Assembly: GCA_036365455.1 (NCBI GenBank)
Contig: JAWQUS010000003.1
Location: 6,778,001 to 6,842,000 of the forward strand
Length of the DNA: 64,000 nucleotides
From: Macrosoma leucophasiata
Taxonomy: Eukaryota; Arthropoda; Insecta; Lepidoptera; Hedylidae
Direction: 5' to 3'
Part shown: positions 1 to 11,059 of the stretch, piece after piece
How the letters are laid out: each line of letters starts with the position of its first letter
How positions within the stretch are numbered: the stretch's first letter is position 1
Made by a program: the position numbers and the translations under genes
The notes under the pieces: model-generated
Databases searched by the model: none
What the model saw: only the letters and a program-made list of their open reading frames with translations
What the model was told of the DNA's origin: nothing

Positions 1-1020
1 GCAATTACCTTGCTACTACTTATCTTGCTATACATTATCAGGATTATTATAATTGAACCATCCTAAGTAAGTCAGGGCTACTAACATCAGGGTGTTTTCG
101 ATAGTTTGGCATTAATTTTAATTAAATGGTTCAATAAATGTTGCAGTAACTAGGTAAGTAATAAAATAAGTTAATAACTAATACTCGTACATTATCTGCA
201 ATACAGCATTTAATGCATGTTTAATGACAGTCAAAGAGTTCATACAATAATGAGAATGTAGATATACGTGCTCGCCTACTTTATTTCTACTGCTACAAGT
301 TTTGACAGTTTTGATTGAATCGTAAAATGCCGTACTAATCATTGCTATTTTCAACAGCCGAAAAACTGGGCATTTTGGTCGTACATGACTGATTTTATAA
401 AATCCGGCTTTTCTCGGGTGCAATGTGGAAACTAACAAATAATTGTTATATGCAATCTAGATCTGGATCAATGAAATAATCATGGATTTACTGGTGGCTG
501 AGTTCCATTGTCGAGTGCGTGGACACAGGAACCACCGCTTTACCGCCTTTTAGCCGCCAAAGAGAATTTTCAGTAGGTACTATCAGTAGGTGTTCCGATT
601 AGATGGTAGGATCACAGTCTAAAGAAAACTCACGTGTGTACTTATACTGTGGTAGGATGGTATCATTGTAACACCACAGCTAGAACTCTCGACGTCTTAA
701 TTTCAAACAACGGTGATTTACATTACCTAATTAGTCTAATTACCAACGCATTTACATTATTAGGACCTCTGGTTTCTGTGCAAATGCAAGGCCGCAGTAC
801 TCGCTTATCATTATGAACTCCATTTTTGTTTGCCGACATATAAAACAATTCGAATATACTTAGTATAAATAAATCTAAACGTAAAAATATATCATATTAC
901 TAAGCATTGGAAAATCTACAAGGTGTGTGTTGATGCTAAGCTAATTTACGTCACGTCGGTATGCACGTAAAACGAGTATAAGCGGTGCTGTAGGTAGACG
1001 AACAATGCAATAAATAAAAT
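1..1020. repeat. Duplicated block, copy 1 (with insertion)
   Basis: Positions 1-270 and 925-1015 align with 7968-8250 and 8258-8330: CATCCTAAGTAAGTCA, CATCAGGGTGTTTTCGATAG, ATTATCTGCAATACAGC, and later GTAAAACGAGTATAAGCGGT. Roughly 280-925 is extra here and includes an old repeat A. Confidence 0.65.
486..625 (+). repeat. Repeat A, old diverged copy
   Basis: ACTGGTGGCTGAGTTCCA, a GGAACCACCGCTTTACC box and GTTCCGATTAGATGGTA match the repeat A layout at low identity. Confidence 0.55.
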
Positions 1021-1029
1021 AAAAATAAA

Positions 1030-1330
1030 ACGGTTTTTAATGGACTTACGTAGGCGGCTCGTCTCGGAACTACTCTAGTCTACTTCACCGGGCAATTGAA
1101 GAGCCCAAAGGGCTCTCAGCCGTAGGTATCTCCACCAATCCGCATTGGAGCAGCGTGGTGGAATAAAAAAAAGGGAAGAGACTCGTGCCCAGCAGTGGGA
1201 CGTATAATGGGTTGCCATTATTTATTATAAAACGGTTTTTTTTAATGGACTTACGTAGGCGGCTCGTCTCGAGACGACTCTAGTCTACTTCACCGGGCAA
1301 TTGGCGAGCGCAAAGGTTTCTCAGCCTTAA
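1030..1330 (+). repeat. Duplicated segment around an RTE LINE tail
   Basis: A segment of about 85 bp (TTTAATGGACTTACGTAGGC to the GGGCAATTG box) occurs at 1030-1112 and again at 1232-1316. Between them lies the RTE 3' motif CCACCAATCCGCATTGGAGC and CCAGCAGTGGGACGTATAAT. A related motif stands alone at 7748-7790. Confidence 0.65.
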
Positions 1331-1704
1331 GAAAAATAGGTATATTGTAGGGAAAACGCTACTTATGTCCAGTGGGGGATACCCTTTTGCTTTAGTGTGT
1401 CATATCTCGTTTGCCTTCTACGATCTCTACGTTACACTGAACATTGCAAGGTCAATCAACAGCCACGACACTCAATCAAGTCGAATGTTTTTACATAATG
1501 TTAATATAAATAGTGCATAATGAACGCTAGGCATATAAAATTGTAAATAATTAATTCTTTCCATATTATTATTGTTTCGTTTCTTTTTAATATGTTTTGT
1601 GTTTTTGATGATTATTAGTGGTTATTCATTAGGTAGTTTATGTTATTATATGACCCCGTAACAACTTTCATATCACAGAGAATAACAACTAAGTGCAGGG
1701 GTCG

Positions 1705-1950
1705 CAAAGCATCATGTAGTCACAGTACAAATATGAACAGTGTGGAAACTACGTACAAAACGTTAAAACGTCACACTCACACAGATATGCGCATCGACGA
1801 GGCCTCTAAGCGGTTCTCGCGGTGCTGCAGTACTGAGTCACTCGCTACATCGAGCGTCAATGCGCGTTTTTGTGTTAGTGTGTCGTTTCGAAAGTTTTGT
1901 ACGTAGTTTTCATACTGTTCATATTTGTACTGTGATGTAGTGGTCATGTG
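1705..1950. mobile_element. Fold-back element with long inverted repeats
   Basis: ACAGTACAAATATGAACAGT at about 1724-1743 and its complement near 1909-1930 continue inward as AAACTACGTACAAAAC. Roughly 60-bp arms around a GC-richer centre. No coding. Confidence 0.7.
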
Positions 1951-2062
1951 ATAATACCAATTGCCCCTTATTTCCCAGCATAGTGGCAAAACATCTCAGG
2001 CATTGCCCAAGTACAACAAAATCTCAGGATTAACGGTTTTTTTGTAGACTTTTTTTTTGTTT

Positions 2063-2340
2063 ACTGGTAGAGCGTGACGGAGCGTGACGGAGCTCGCGGG
2101 CGTAGGCACCACCGCATTACCTAATATACTTGCCGCTAAATGGTAGTGTTCATCACTATCGTGTTCCGGTCAGGTGGTAATGTACGGCCCTGTAATTTCC
2201 GGCACAGAGGCATAACACCTAATGTCTCAGGAGTGGCAGCGCATCTGCATTTTGACCTCTGGTCATTGTGTGGTTGTCTATAGGCTGCAGTCATCACTTA
2301 ACATCAATGTGAACTGCTTGCTTGTATGCCAATTTTATTA
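2063..2340 (+). repeat. Repeat A (about 270 bp), near full length
   Basis: Starts ACTGGTAGAGCGTGACGGAG (with a duplicated GAGCGTGACG unit) and ends TCAATGTGAACTGCTTGCTT. Features of the family: CACCACCGCATTACCTAATA, TATCGTGTTCCGGTCAGGTG, GGCCCTGTAATTTCCGGCAC and a GCAGTCATCACTTAACATCA end. The 3' end resembles tails of lepidopteran CR1/Jockey LINEs, so the family is probably a LINE 3' end or a LINE-tailed SINE (inference). Confidence 0.85.
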
Positions 2341-3079
2341 AAAACAAAAAAAAGAAGACTACAGTATAGGTACGTACCATTAATTTAAACTGTACACTTG
2401 TTTGCTACTTTCAAAAGATAACATAAGGAACTGCTATAAAATATTAAAAAAAAACTGAAAATCAAATTAAATTTGTAGAAATCTGGAAGACATTTCACTC
2501 TTAATGAAAAGAAATTCTTGTTTACAGATAATACTTAATAAAAAATTCAATGGAATATTGTTTGATTCTATCTCGTATCTACATTTTTTAAATAATTAAG
2601 TTAGTTGCAATATGAATTTTGTGTTTATCCCAGTTTTCAGGTTAACACGGTTGCATACACTATGTCAACTATATACGGTCAGGTGAACAAATTACATTGT
2701 ATATTTTCCTTGTTTATCTAAGAACATAGTCACATAATGTAGTTTTTATTGCCTACTAAACTACTTAGGAAAAATTATATCTAATATTTAATTTTCATTG
2801 TTTATGACATGAATATGACCTTATGCTTAAAGATTTCTTACAAGGATTGTTGTTTATTTAGCGTGGAGAGCTATTTATGACAAATTTTAATATTACTTCG
2901 TATTGTAGTTTTTATCTTAATTTTTTTAAATATAAATTCTCGGTTAAACACCTTCCCCACATGAACATTCTGGATCTGGTGACTAAGAGGTAAGCGGATA
3001 GTGCGAATCCTTTAGGTCCCAAATTCAGTATGCAGCAGCTCAACCGCCTAACTTAACCGTTTTTATCCGGATTTAGCCC

Positions 3080-3710
3080 TTTTTAGGGTTCCGTAGTAGG
3101 TAAACAAGGAACCCTAGTTTCGCCATGTCCGTCTGTCTGTCTCTCTGTCTGTCTGTCCGTCCGCGGTTTAGCGCAAAACTTATTGGTACTAGAGACTTGA
3201 AATTTGGCACAAGTATACACCTTCCGACATCACGACGACAAAGTGATAGAATAAAAACATGATAAATAAAATTATTTAGGGCTTTCTACATAGTAAAGGA
3301 TATTGTTGCATAGGTTTTTTAAAACTGCATATGGTATGGGGGGGGGGGTATGCAAACATAATTTTTCGATTTAGTTAATTATTCATGACTTTTACGATTT
3401 AAAGTGCCAATTTTCGTTAGAGTCAAGTGCCCCTCCACCCCCTCTACCAACTAAACGTTTGTTGTTAGAAATTCAAACGTTACGGCAATAGTAACTACAT
3501 ATAACGAAATTAAAAGGAAAACTATCACACCTAAATTGGCTTTACAAGTTAGCGAGTAATAGTCGATCAAATGTAATACTCGATATTTTTAACAACTCCA
3601 TAGAAAATATTGATTTATGTTTTTTATTACATTAATCAAGCCTAAAAACTACGGAACCCTACACTGAGCGTGGCCCGACACACACTTGACCGGCTTTTTG
3701 GATGATCTTG
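3080..3710 (+). repeat. GGTTCCGTAG repeat with CTGT(n) tract
   Basis: AGGGTTCCGTAGTAGGTAAA and a (GTCT)n stretch at the left; AAACTACGGAACCCTACACT and GCGTGGCCCGACACACACTT at the right. Ends contain AGGGTTCCGTAGT/ACTACGGAACCCT as inverted repeats. A common lepidopteran interspersed repeat; class uncertain. Confidence 0.65.
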
Positions 3711-3864
3711 CATTTGACAGTTAAAATTGGTATAACATCAACGCTCGTATTGGATATGCCATAGTCAACAATTAACAACAGAAAACTGTGCTTTACTTTG
3801 CTTCCTATACCACCGCACTTGACACTACTGTCAGAATATCTTTAGAAAAAAGGAAAATACTTAC

Positions 3865-4019
3865 TGACGCCACATCTTTGAGCACATTCCAATCTTCCCT
3901 GGTTATCGTAAGTCTGGTTGTTGGTTCCGCATACTGGATTGTACTCTGCCGTCACTGGACAATTGCGGATGCAATCCTGCTGCACTAGGTTCTGAGTAGA
4001 GGATAGTGTAGTCGTGCTT
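3865..4019 (-). CDS. Kazal gene A exon 3 (Kazal domain core)
   Basis: 155 nt between the acceptor at 4021-4020 and the donor at 3864. It encodes an S/T-rich linker and five of six Kazal cysteines, spaced C-x3-C-x9-C-x14-C-x3-C. It ends in phase 1, so at least one more exon is needed for the sixth Cys and the stop. Confidence 0.8.
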
Positions 4020-7000
4020 CTGAAATGTTCATTTTACAAAACGTTATAGGTAGGTTGATGGATAAACACTCATAACACAAAAATGTCGTTGAAGATGAAG
4101 AGACCACAGATGGTCTGTTTTATTATTTAATTTTAAACAATTGTCTCTGGCATTGGGCGGAGAAATTAAGATGGTAAAGGACTTATTACACGGCACGGTA
4201 TTCAGGGTACGATAGCAAGGGTCAGGGTAGTGTAATGAACCATTTAGAGTTAGGGCCCTAATTAGGGCGACCGGTGCGGCCCGTGTATTTGTAATGTGAT
4301 TGAGCCTAACTCAATCGCGCTGTCGACCGGATAGTGTAATAAGCGGCAACCCGGCGTGAGGCCACGTTTACACTTTCTGCCGGACCCTGAATACCGTGTC
4401 GTGTAATAACCTTTTAAAGGTTTTCAGTTTATATTTTTTCACACTTCGCTATTTGAATTTACATTTAAATTTTTCTTATATTTTTTCCAAGTTAATGTCA
4501 GTGTAACCTCATCCTAGACAGGTAAGGACTTCAAAGTTCCATTTTAAAAATGCCATTAAAAACCGCACTAGTCTAAAATTTGAATAACGCTACGACACAG
4601 GAGCAACTTAGCAACCACTAGTTAATCATCTATTCCACAAAGTCAATTTAAGGCTGAACAATAGTCAATCATTAGAAGATAGATTATAAAGAGGCCTTGG
4701 CAGGATTTAAAAAAAAATAAGGGATCCTTGTAGGCTATGAAACCCTGCAAAGTATTAACAAAGTGATAACCTGTTATGACTGGACCTCAACTTTGAAGAT
4801 TGATTATATTCAACCTAAGTTGGTACACTTCCAGGACTTGTAATTTGTTTGAGATTAAAAAACTTAATGCCTGTTATCCCTGAAGGGGTAGGCAGAAGGA
4901 AATGCATGTATTTAAGTATACATGCAAACCCACAATTCGCCGGTTACGTTTTGGCCCATGTAACAGGTGGCGAGCCTGTTGACATCTCCGGGCACATTAC
5001 CAAACTTCGAGGTACTGGGAAATTTCCAGAAAATGGAAAAATCCCAGTAGAACGAGAGATAAAGGACTTTACACCATTATCTCTGATAGACCCCTACTCG
5101 GGAATCGAACCCAGGACCCCAGCGTAGTGGTATTGGTCTGCTACCGCTAGGCTACTGAGGCAGTTGATGTACTGTGTAAAGTTTATTTTACAAATGATGA
5201 TTTATTCTGGATCACTTTACCTACATATCTCCTAAAATTTTGTCACATCGAATAGATATAGGTATATACCGTACAGGTTACTTAATTATAAATATTGTTT
5301 TTTCGCTTGACTTACCCCGCTCCGTCAGGGCTTGGTGTAGTCCGTTCGTTTGGAATGGGAAACTGTCCATCTTGACCTGGAAACTGTCCTCCTTGACCTG
5401 GAAACTGCCCTCCTTGATTTGGGAACTGACCTCCTTGGCCTGGGAACTGTCCTCCTTGACCTGGGAACTGTCCACCTTGACCTGGGAACTGTCCACCTTG
5501 ACCTGGAAACTGTCCACCTTGACCTGGAAACTGTCCTCCTGGAAATTGTTGAGGCGATGGGTAAAAGATCCCACCCTGATTAGGTTGGTTGGGATAAAAT
5601 GGGTATTGCTGCCAACCTTGCCCAGGGCGTATGAATGGCCTATTAGGCCGATTCCACCCATATCTGTCTTCCAAGTCTTCTTCTGTATCCGAAGTTTGTC
5701 GTCTTTGCCTCAAATTCATACCCAGTGCTTGACTGGATACGATCGCTGTAAAATAAGAATATATCATTAAATTTCTAGACCTTTGCATATGTCAACCGTC
5801 ACCTGAAGCAGAAAAGGAAATTACAGTACTCAACAATTAATATTGCACATCGAGCCTAGGAAGGAGACTTCGGCTTATTTCGAGCTTATAGAGCGTTTGT
5901 AGATTTATTGTTGAGCACTGTACATGTGTACATATCTTGGTTTAGTTAGTGAGGCCGAAAATTTCTTATTAATATATAGATAGGTATAAATCTCCCGAAA
6001 CGTAGGCCAAGCGCAATAGACACTTTTTCTTTTCTGGGTCTACTATGCCCGAAACTAAAACTGAACCGTAATATGATTATTATGAATTAAATAAATGGAA
6101 ACAGGGCAACGATTCATTTTAGATTCTTATGTTAGATCGAAAAAGGCGGCCAGAATACGGTCCCAATGTTTTTATTTTAATATCTACTATTTGAGGTGTT
6201 AGAAGAATTAAGTGTATGCAAAAGAGTTATCAGTTAGCATCAGTCATGATTATAAACGGAAATTCCTAATGACTTTTGACTCAACACAGATTATCCATAA
6301 ACAAAGATTTTACTAAATTTTACTAAAATTAATATGCAGAAATTGTTATTTTAAGACCATCCACCATATACGACGTTAGTTATATTAGAATTTTAGTGTT
6401 GGGTGTTATATGGATATACAAAAAAATTGATACCTTTTTGCATGTGTTTGGTGCCGACATTCAAGTTCTATTCATTCCCTATTTAAAACTAAAAAATATT
6501 TTCAACGCATAGCAAGAATCCACCAACTTGTTTAACCAAGAATCAAACAAAATAACTACCTATGTAGGTACTTATTTTACATACACGCAAAGAATAGACT
6601 TTGTTTTTTCTTTTTAGTCAGTCGGTACCTACAATAATATCTCTCAGATCTGGTTATTCTAGTTTTGTTGGATCTTCTCATCTTTTTCAATGATTCTCAG
6701 ACCAGAAAATTAATAAGAATTAGAGAATAACCTAATTGAATGTCAAGGTATGCTTTATCAAGAAGGTTTTTCCAAACCAGTTTAATTTGACATAGCGACG
6801 ATGTTATAATTTTGATAAATGTTTAAAAAAAACGATTCATATTACTGTATCAAAAAAATACCACAACTTTACGTCTGACCTAAAGGTCATGATATAAACC
6901 GACGTCATGAAACATAAGAATGGAAGACGAGTATCAGATAAAATTATATAAGAGAACAATAATTATTATTATTAATAAACGTTCATTCATATTGATTGAA

Positions 7001-7247
7001 AAATTAAAAAAATGTAATCGAAATATTAATGTAATATAAAGACATGTTTTAAATTAAATCTAGTCAAATAAAATCTGATCATTTTCAGTTCATTAAAGTT
7101 ATTGCAACTTGAGAAAAGTAATTCGATATTTTTTTTAAAACTTACCGAGGACCAAAAATATGCACAATTTCTCCATAATAAAACGTTATTTTACGTATAT
7201 AATAAGTTAATACAATATCACGTGTGTGTGGCGTCCGATCCGATACT
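3865..7247 (-). CDS. Kazal gene A: secreted GGQFPGQ-repeat protein with Kazal domain (3' end not found)
   Basis: Minus-strand gene rebuilt from three exons: coding 7176-7146, 5745-5316 and 4019-3865, with donors GTAAG, GTAAG and GTAAG, acceptors AG, and phases 1, 2 and 1. It gives 205 residues plus one base. Residues 1-19 are a signal peptide (MEKLCIFLVLAIVSSQALG). An R-Q-R-R furin-like site lies at 23-26. An acidic stretch and an aromatic N/P/R-rich stretch follow, then about nine heptads of GGQFPGQ type. Exon 3 carries a Kazal pattern, with Cys at about 170, 174, 184, 199 and 203, the motif NPVCGTNNQTY, and the sixth Cys expected in a further exon. In Kazal inhibitors the residue two after the second Cys is P1, here Val, which hints at elastase- or subtilisin-like targets (inference). 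Repeat arrays plus Kazal domains suggest a secreted structural, silk-like or immune role, but the target is unknown. The last exon was not found in 1-3860 and may lie outside the window. Confidence 0.82.
4186..4413. mobile_element. MITE with about 28-bp inverted repeats, in Kazal A intron 2
   Basis: TTATTACACGGCACGGTATT and its near-complement AATACCGTGTCGTGTAATAA at the right. About 228 bp; no coding. Confidence 0.75.
4855..5165 (-). repeat. SINE B (tRNA-headed), full length
   Basis: Read on the minus strand it begins GCCTCAGTAGCCTAGCGGTA (A box TAGCCTAGCGGT) with B box GGGTTCGATTCCC, then a body ending in CCTTCAGGGATAACAGGC. It lies in intron 2 of Kazal gene A. Confidence 0.82.
5316..5745 (-). 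CDS. Kazal gene A exon 2 (furin-like site and GGQFPGQ heptads)
   Basis: 430 nt between acceptor AG at 5747-5746 and donor at 5315. It completes the signal peptide and encodes R-Q-R-R, a TSDTEEDLEDRYGW acidic stretch, an N/P/Q-rich stretch, and the heptad array, in which most units read GGQFPGQ and variants read GGQFPNQ and DGQFPIP. The 21-bp unit repeats at roughly 5355-5545. Confidence 0.85.
5800..7140 (-). other. Kazal gene A intron 1, no further feature
   Basis: AT-rich, no repeat family or coding signal recognised. Confidence 0.5.
7146..7176 (-). CDS. Kazal gene A exon 1 (signal peptide)
   Basis: 31 coding nt from ATG at 7176 to the donor at 7145. They encode MEKLCIFLVL and the first base of Ala11. 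The hydrophobic run continues across the splice into exon 2, which supports the junction. The 5' UTR probably starts at 7247. Confidence 0.82.
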
Positions 7248-7277
7248 GAAGACCAGCGGCTATCGCTTTTGTTTATA
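7244..7277 (-). promoter_or_regulatory. TATA box and initiator of Kazal gene A
   Basis: TATAAA reads on the minus strand at 7277-7272. A TTCAGTA initiator of arthropod type puts its A at 7247, exactly 30 nt downstream. The resulting 5' UTR would be 71 nt before ATG 7176. The spacing fits a focused, TATA-driven promoter, typical of strongly or tissue-specifically expressed genes (inference). Confidence 0.7.
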
Positions 7278-7539
7278 AACTTGACTCGGACGAGAGTGAC
7301 GAGACGAGTTTGACATCATACAAATTATAGGGCTGTGTATTTTATCGATGTTTCTGTTACAAGTCGATACAATTTCTCTAACTATCTAATCTGTATATTC
7401 TAATAATCTGAAAGATATCATCTTCTAGCTAAGCCTAGTTCATTCTTTTTACTTTTTAGTACCAACCTATAAAAATGATGAAATATCACTTTTTATAATT
7501 AAGTTTACTTGCCTAATAGGGATAATACAAGATGGAAAA

Positions 7540-7700
7540 CAAGTTTGATCGCAAGCGATCTACTTGGTTGTGCGATACGGGCGCGGTCGGGGGTGTGATA
7601 AATGACCGCTAGTAGCAAAATTAAAATGCGCGTTTCCGTGCTTCGGCGGGCATATTAAGCCATCGATCTTGGTTGATAGTAGTCGTTAAACCTTGTCGGA
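7540..7700 (+). repeat. GGGCGCGGTCGGG repeat, copy 1
   Basis: GATACGGGCGCGGTCGGGGG, GTGATAAATGACCGCTAGTA and AAAATGCGCGTTTCCG; also found at 12120-12275. Confidence 0.55.
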
Positions 7701-7964
7701 GGTCTTATGGGTGGTTTGAAAACATCCAACAGCGGGTTGGCCACACACCCGTATCTCCACCAAACCTCATTGGAGCAGCGTGGTGGATAGTCTATATTAT
7801 TAATCAGTTACAATGTAGCATTCAAATGGTGAAAGAATTGTAAAAATCAGTCCAGTACTTTTTGAGCCAATTCGTTACAAACATACACATACCACATACC
7901 TCTTTATAATATTAGTATAGCTTAAATGTGCAACAAGGTAGGTATCAAATTTAAAAATATCTTG

Positions 7965-8335
7965 ATATTACCTTGCTGATACTTTATCAGGATAATTATC
8001 ATTTCAGAACCATCCTAAGTAAGTCAATGCAACTAACATCAGGGTGTTTTCGATAGTTTGCCATTAATTAGAATTAAGTGGTTCAATAAAAAAAAATAGT
8101 GTAATAATGTCAATTGGCATTTAACAGTTTCTAGGCAAGTAATAAAATAGGTAGGTTAATAACTTATACATTATCTGCAATACAGCGCTTAATGCTTGTC
8201 GTACAATATTAATATGAGAATGAAGATACGTGCTTGCCTACTTCATCATTTTTAGCTATCCTTATTTATGTCTCGTCGATAGGCATGTAAAACGAGTGTA
8301 AGCAGTACTGTAGGTAGATGAACAGTAAAATTAAA
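7965..8335. repeat. Duplicated block, copy 2
   Basis: Same order of matches as copy 1 without the insertion. The pair brackets Kazal gene A. It could be a local duplication or two copies of an old interspersed repeat. Confidence 0.6.
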
Positions 8336-8344
8336 ATAAATAAA

Positions 8345-8535
8345 ATACGCTTACACTCATAGCTCAACACTAGGTATAAACCTGTGTCGTGGGTGCCGTT
8401 GTACACATACACAAACACCCAGACCCGAAACAAATATCAGATCTATAAGCCTTACAAATTGTCACGATACGGGGATCGAACCGGCGACCCTTCGAATCCA
8501 ACGATGATCTCACACCGCTGGTCCAACCAGGTCGT
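8345..8535 (-). repeat. SINE, second tRNA-headed family
   Basis: The minus strand has GACCTGGTTGGACCAGCGGT (A box) and GCCGGTTCGATCCCCGTA (B box), then a body with GTTTCGGGTCTGGGTGTTTG and CACCCACGACACAGG. A single copy in this window. Confidence 0.75.
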
Positions 8536-8587
8536 CAAACAGTTCAACTAATTAAAGATAAATAGAATTAAGGAAAAACGCTACTTA

Positions 8588-8850
8588 GGGGGGGAGTAGC
8601 CATATCCAGGCTTTCCCCTCTGACAAAGTACGAGCCCAGGTGGTCCTACGCCTGTCGCCGAGATGTTTAAATGTATACGTGAAATTGTTTATGTATTTTG
8701 TTTAAAGTCAAGGTGTGAGTTTCGTAGTAATAGACGATTTTTGTTGTGTGTGTGTCACACAAATTTCCCCCCGCAAAAAAATACCGATTGTTTTGCATCA
8801 GAAATAAACGCTACGGCTATCCTTTCCGGCCGGCCGGTCGGCAAATGATG
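8588..8850 (+). mobile_element. MITE C, truncated at both ends
   Basis: GGGGAGTAGCCATATCCAGG, GTGTGAGTTTCGTAGTAATA and CACAAATTTCCCCCCGCAAA match the inside of MITE C. Confidence 0.8.
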
Positions 8851-8939
8851 TCACATCATAATACCACAGAACACATTCGTTTTCTTTAGACTGTGATAAT
8901 TCACAGAATGCAGCAAATGAATTGGTGAAACTTTTTACT

Positions 8940-9200
8940 ATAGGTAGAGTTCCAGTGTAGTATCTCGAGGGAGTAGGCACCACCGAATTACCTAATCTAT
9001 CTGCCGGCAAATGGTACTTAGTGTTCAGCACTATGGTGTTCCGGTTCGATAGTAATATATATCACCGTAATAACTTTCACAGAAACAAAACACCTGCGGC
9101 CTCAGGAGTGATACGCACGCATCTGTATTTTGACCTTGGTCTTTGTGTAAGTGACTATAGGCTACAGTCATCACTTAACATCAATGTGAACTGAAAATGT
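8940..9200 (+). repeat. Repeat A
   Basis: Diverged copy: GTAGAGTTCCAGTG, CACCACCGAATTACCTAATC, GTTCCGGTTCGATAGTAATA, and TCATCACTTAACATCAATGT at the end. Confidence 0.8.
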
Positions 9201-9224
9201 TTTGATAAATTATAATATTGTGTG

Positions 9225-9430
9225 AGAAGCCTCCAAAGCCACCAGCAATGTCAGAAACGCCTCTAACGCCTATGTAAACCGCATCTCTTGGGTCTTCCTA
9301 GTGTTCATTTATAGGCCAGTATTTAATACGGTAGACGTTAGGTCGTCGAGCTTAGCTTGCATGTCGGCGAATGTATGACTCAGGAGGCATAAGTCATCGG
9401 CAAAGTCTAAGTCTTCTAAGATATTGGAAA
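9225..9430 (-). mobile_element. LINE reverse transcriptase fragment (FADD motif)
   Basis: Minus strand reads LEDLDFADDLCLLSHTFAD and MQAKLDDLTSTVLNTGL, then a stop, then MNTRKTQEMRFT. F-A-D-D is the RT catalytic box. About 65 codons remain, between two repeat A copies. Confidence 0.8.
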
Positions 9431-9497
9431 TACCCTACTCTATCCCGCGACGCCCACTCTATCTCTATACACGATATTAGGCTAATGCCATTTTTTC

Positions 9498-9775
9498 ACT
9501 GGTGGTAGAGCTCCAGTGACGGAGCTCGCGGGCGTAGGCACCACCGCATTACCTAATATACTTGCCTCTTAATGGTAGGGTTCAGCACTATCGTGTTCCG
9601 GTTAGGTGGTAATGTACGGCCCTGTAATTTCCGGCACAGAGGCATAACACCTTAGGCCTCAGGAGTGGTAACGCATCTGCATTTTGACCTCGGTCTTTGT
9701 GTGGGCGACTATAGGGCTGCAGTCATCACTTGACATCAATCTGAACTGCATGCTTGTTTGCCACCTCCATTACAT
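9498..9775 (+). repeat. Repeat A, well preserved
   Basis: ACTGGTGGTAGAGCTCCAGT to ATGCTTGTTTGCCACCTCC, all family boxes present. Confidence 0.88.
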
Positions 9776-9857
9776 AAAATACAAAAGTACAGATATTTCT
9801 AAAGGATGTTAGGTATATTTTTATGTTTTATTTTTTATGTTTTGCATGTAGGTATGC

Positions 9858-9930
9858 TTCAATGCATGCATTTACCTCTGCCTACCCCTTCGGGGATCGC
9901 AGGCGTAAAGCTACGTTTCATAAACAGAAT
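9858..9930 (+). repeat. SINE B 3' fragment
   Basis: TGCATGCATTTACCTCTGCC and TACCCCTTCGGGGATCGCAG. Confidence 0.6.
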
Positions 9931-10429
9931 AACTACAACACACTGGACATGACATTCCGAGATCTTTGTTGTGCGACCGATGCTGCAATAACCAACATTG
10001 ATTTATTTTTTACAGTGTTTTTAATCTCTTGACCTGATAAACATTATCATTCTAAAAAACCCGAGCGAGAAGTTGAACCATTTACGCAGATTTAACAGGA
10101 AAAGATTTGACAAATTAAATATCCATATTATTTATTTATTAATTCATAAATTGTTGACCAACCCAAAATTAGTTTTTTGGGTTTATGCTGATAAAGTTTG
10201 AGTGACAGAGCTTGAGAGCGCAAAACTTGCCGGTGGTTGTTTACACATCCACTAAAACGAAGCCAATAAAAACCCAATGATCACTGTTGTGGTGAGGAGT
10301 CGGCTGGGGAAGAGGTGTACAGGTATGTCGTTGGTCCTGCACCCTATCTCCAGCCGCCTAACGGTGGTCCCACCGTCTAATAGGAACATGGTGGGGCCAC
10401 AAGAGGGAAGGGCGGTTGAGATTTAAACT

Positions 10430-10880
10430 CTTTTGACGCTCCCACTCTTCAGGCCGAACTCAGTGCCCATAGTCCTCTCCACCCAGGCGGTATGGGACGC
10501 CTGGTGTAGTGAGTGGTCTTGGCAGGGATCTTCGGGCGTCGGGCTAAGGGATGTCCGTCGCTCAAATAGAGAAGGGTCTCGAGCCACACGCCACTAGTGT
10601 TGGTTGAGGCCAAAAGTCTCAAACTATGGAGCTCTCCATAGGGCTCGAAAACGAGTAGACGCACTCCAGTGACCTCGCCACCGAGGGCGAACGAGTCGGT
10701 ACCATGGGTTTTAAGTGGTCTTTTCTCGGAGTCCCACATAACCCTACGAGTGGGTATCCGTAATGCATAATTCCCTGGTTGAAAAAGGTCCAAAGACATA
10801 ATAATCCCTTTGATTTAGTATGCATATGAAGTACTACGTACTCGTAACTGTAAATAACTGGTATTAACGTGGCAATCATT
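10430..10880 (-). other. Unassigned GC-richer block with open minus frame
   Basis: The minus strand is open for 116 codons (10799-10449): MWDSEKRPLKTHGTDSFALG, GVRLLVFEPYGELHSLRL. Composition differs from the flanks, which suggests a mobile-element coding remnant, but no family motif is recognised. Confidence 0.35.
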
Positions 10881-11059
10881 ATGAAGTAGACATGTCATTT
10901 CTAGGAGTATGACTAAACACGCAGGGAAAATACCACAACACAATTTAATTGGCAAACTTAATTGGATGACCTCGTGTTATTTGATTCCATTTAAAGTTGT
11001 TTATGACGTTTGCGGGTGTTACTGAAATAGGTTAAACTTCAAGTATTCCTTGATATGTA

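Noticed and set aside
340..460. Alternative last exon of Kazal gene A (minus strand, HVRPKCPVFRLL)
   Set aside because: The Cys spacing would be about 22, too long for this Kazal type, and the region is absent from the paired block at 7965.
960..1000. Possible last exon of Kazal gene A (acceptor CTACCTACAG on the minus strand, also conserved near 8300)
   Set aside because: The encoded residues (LILVLRAYRRDVN) lack the required Cys, and the conservation is explained by the duplicated block.
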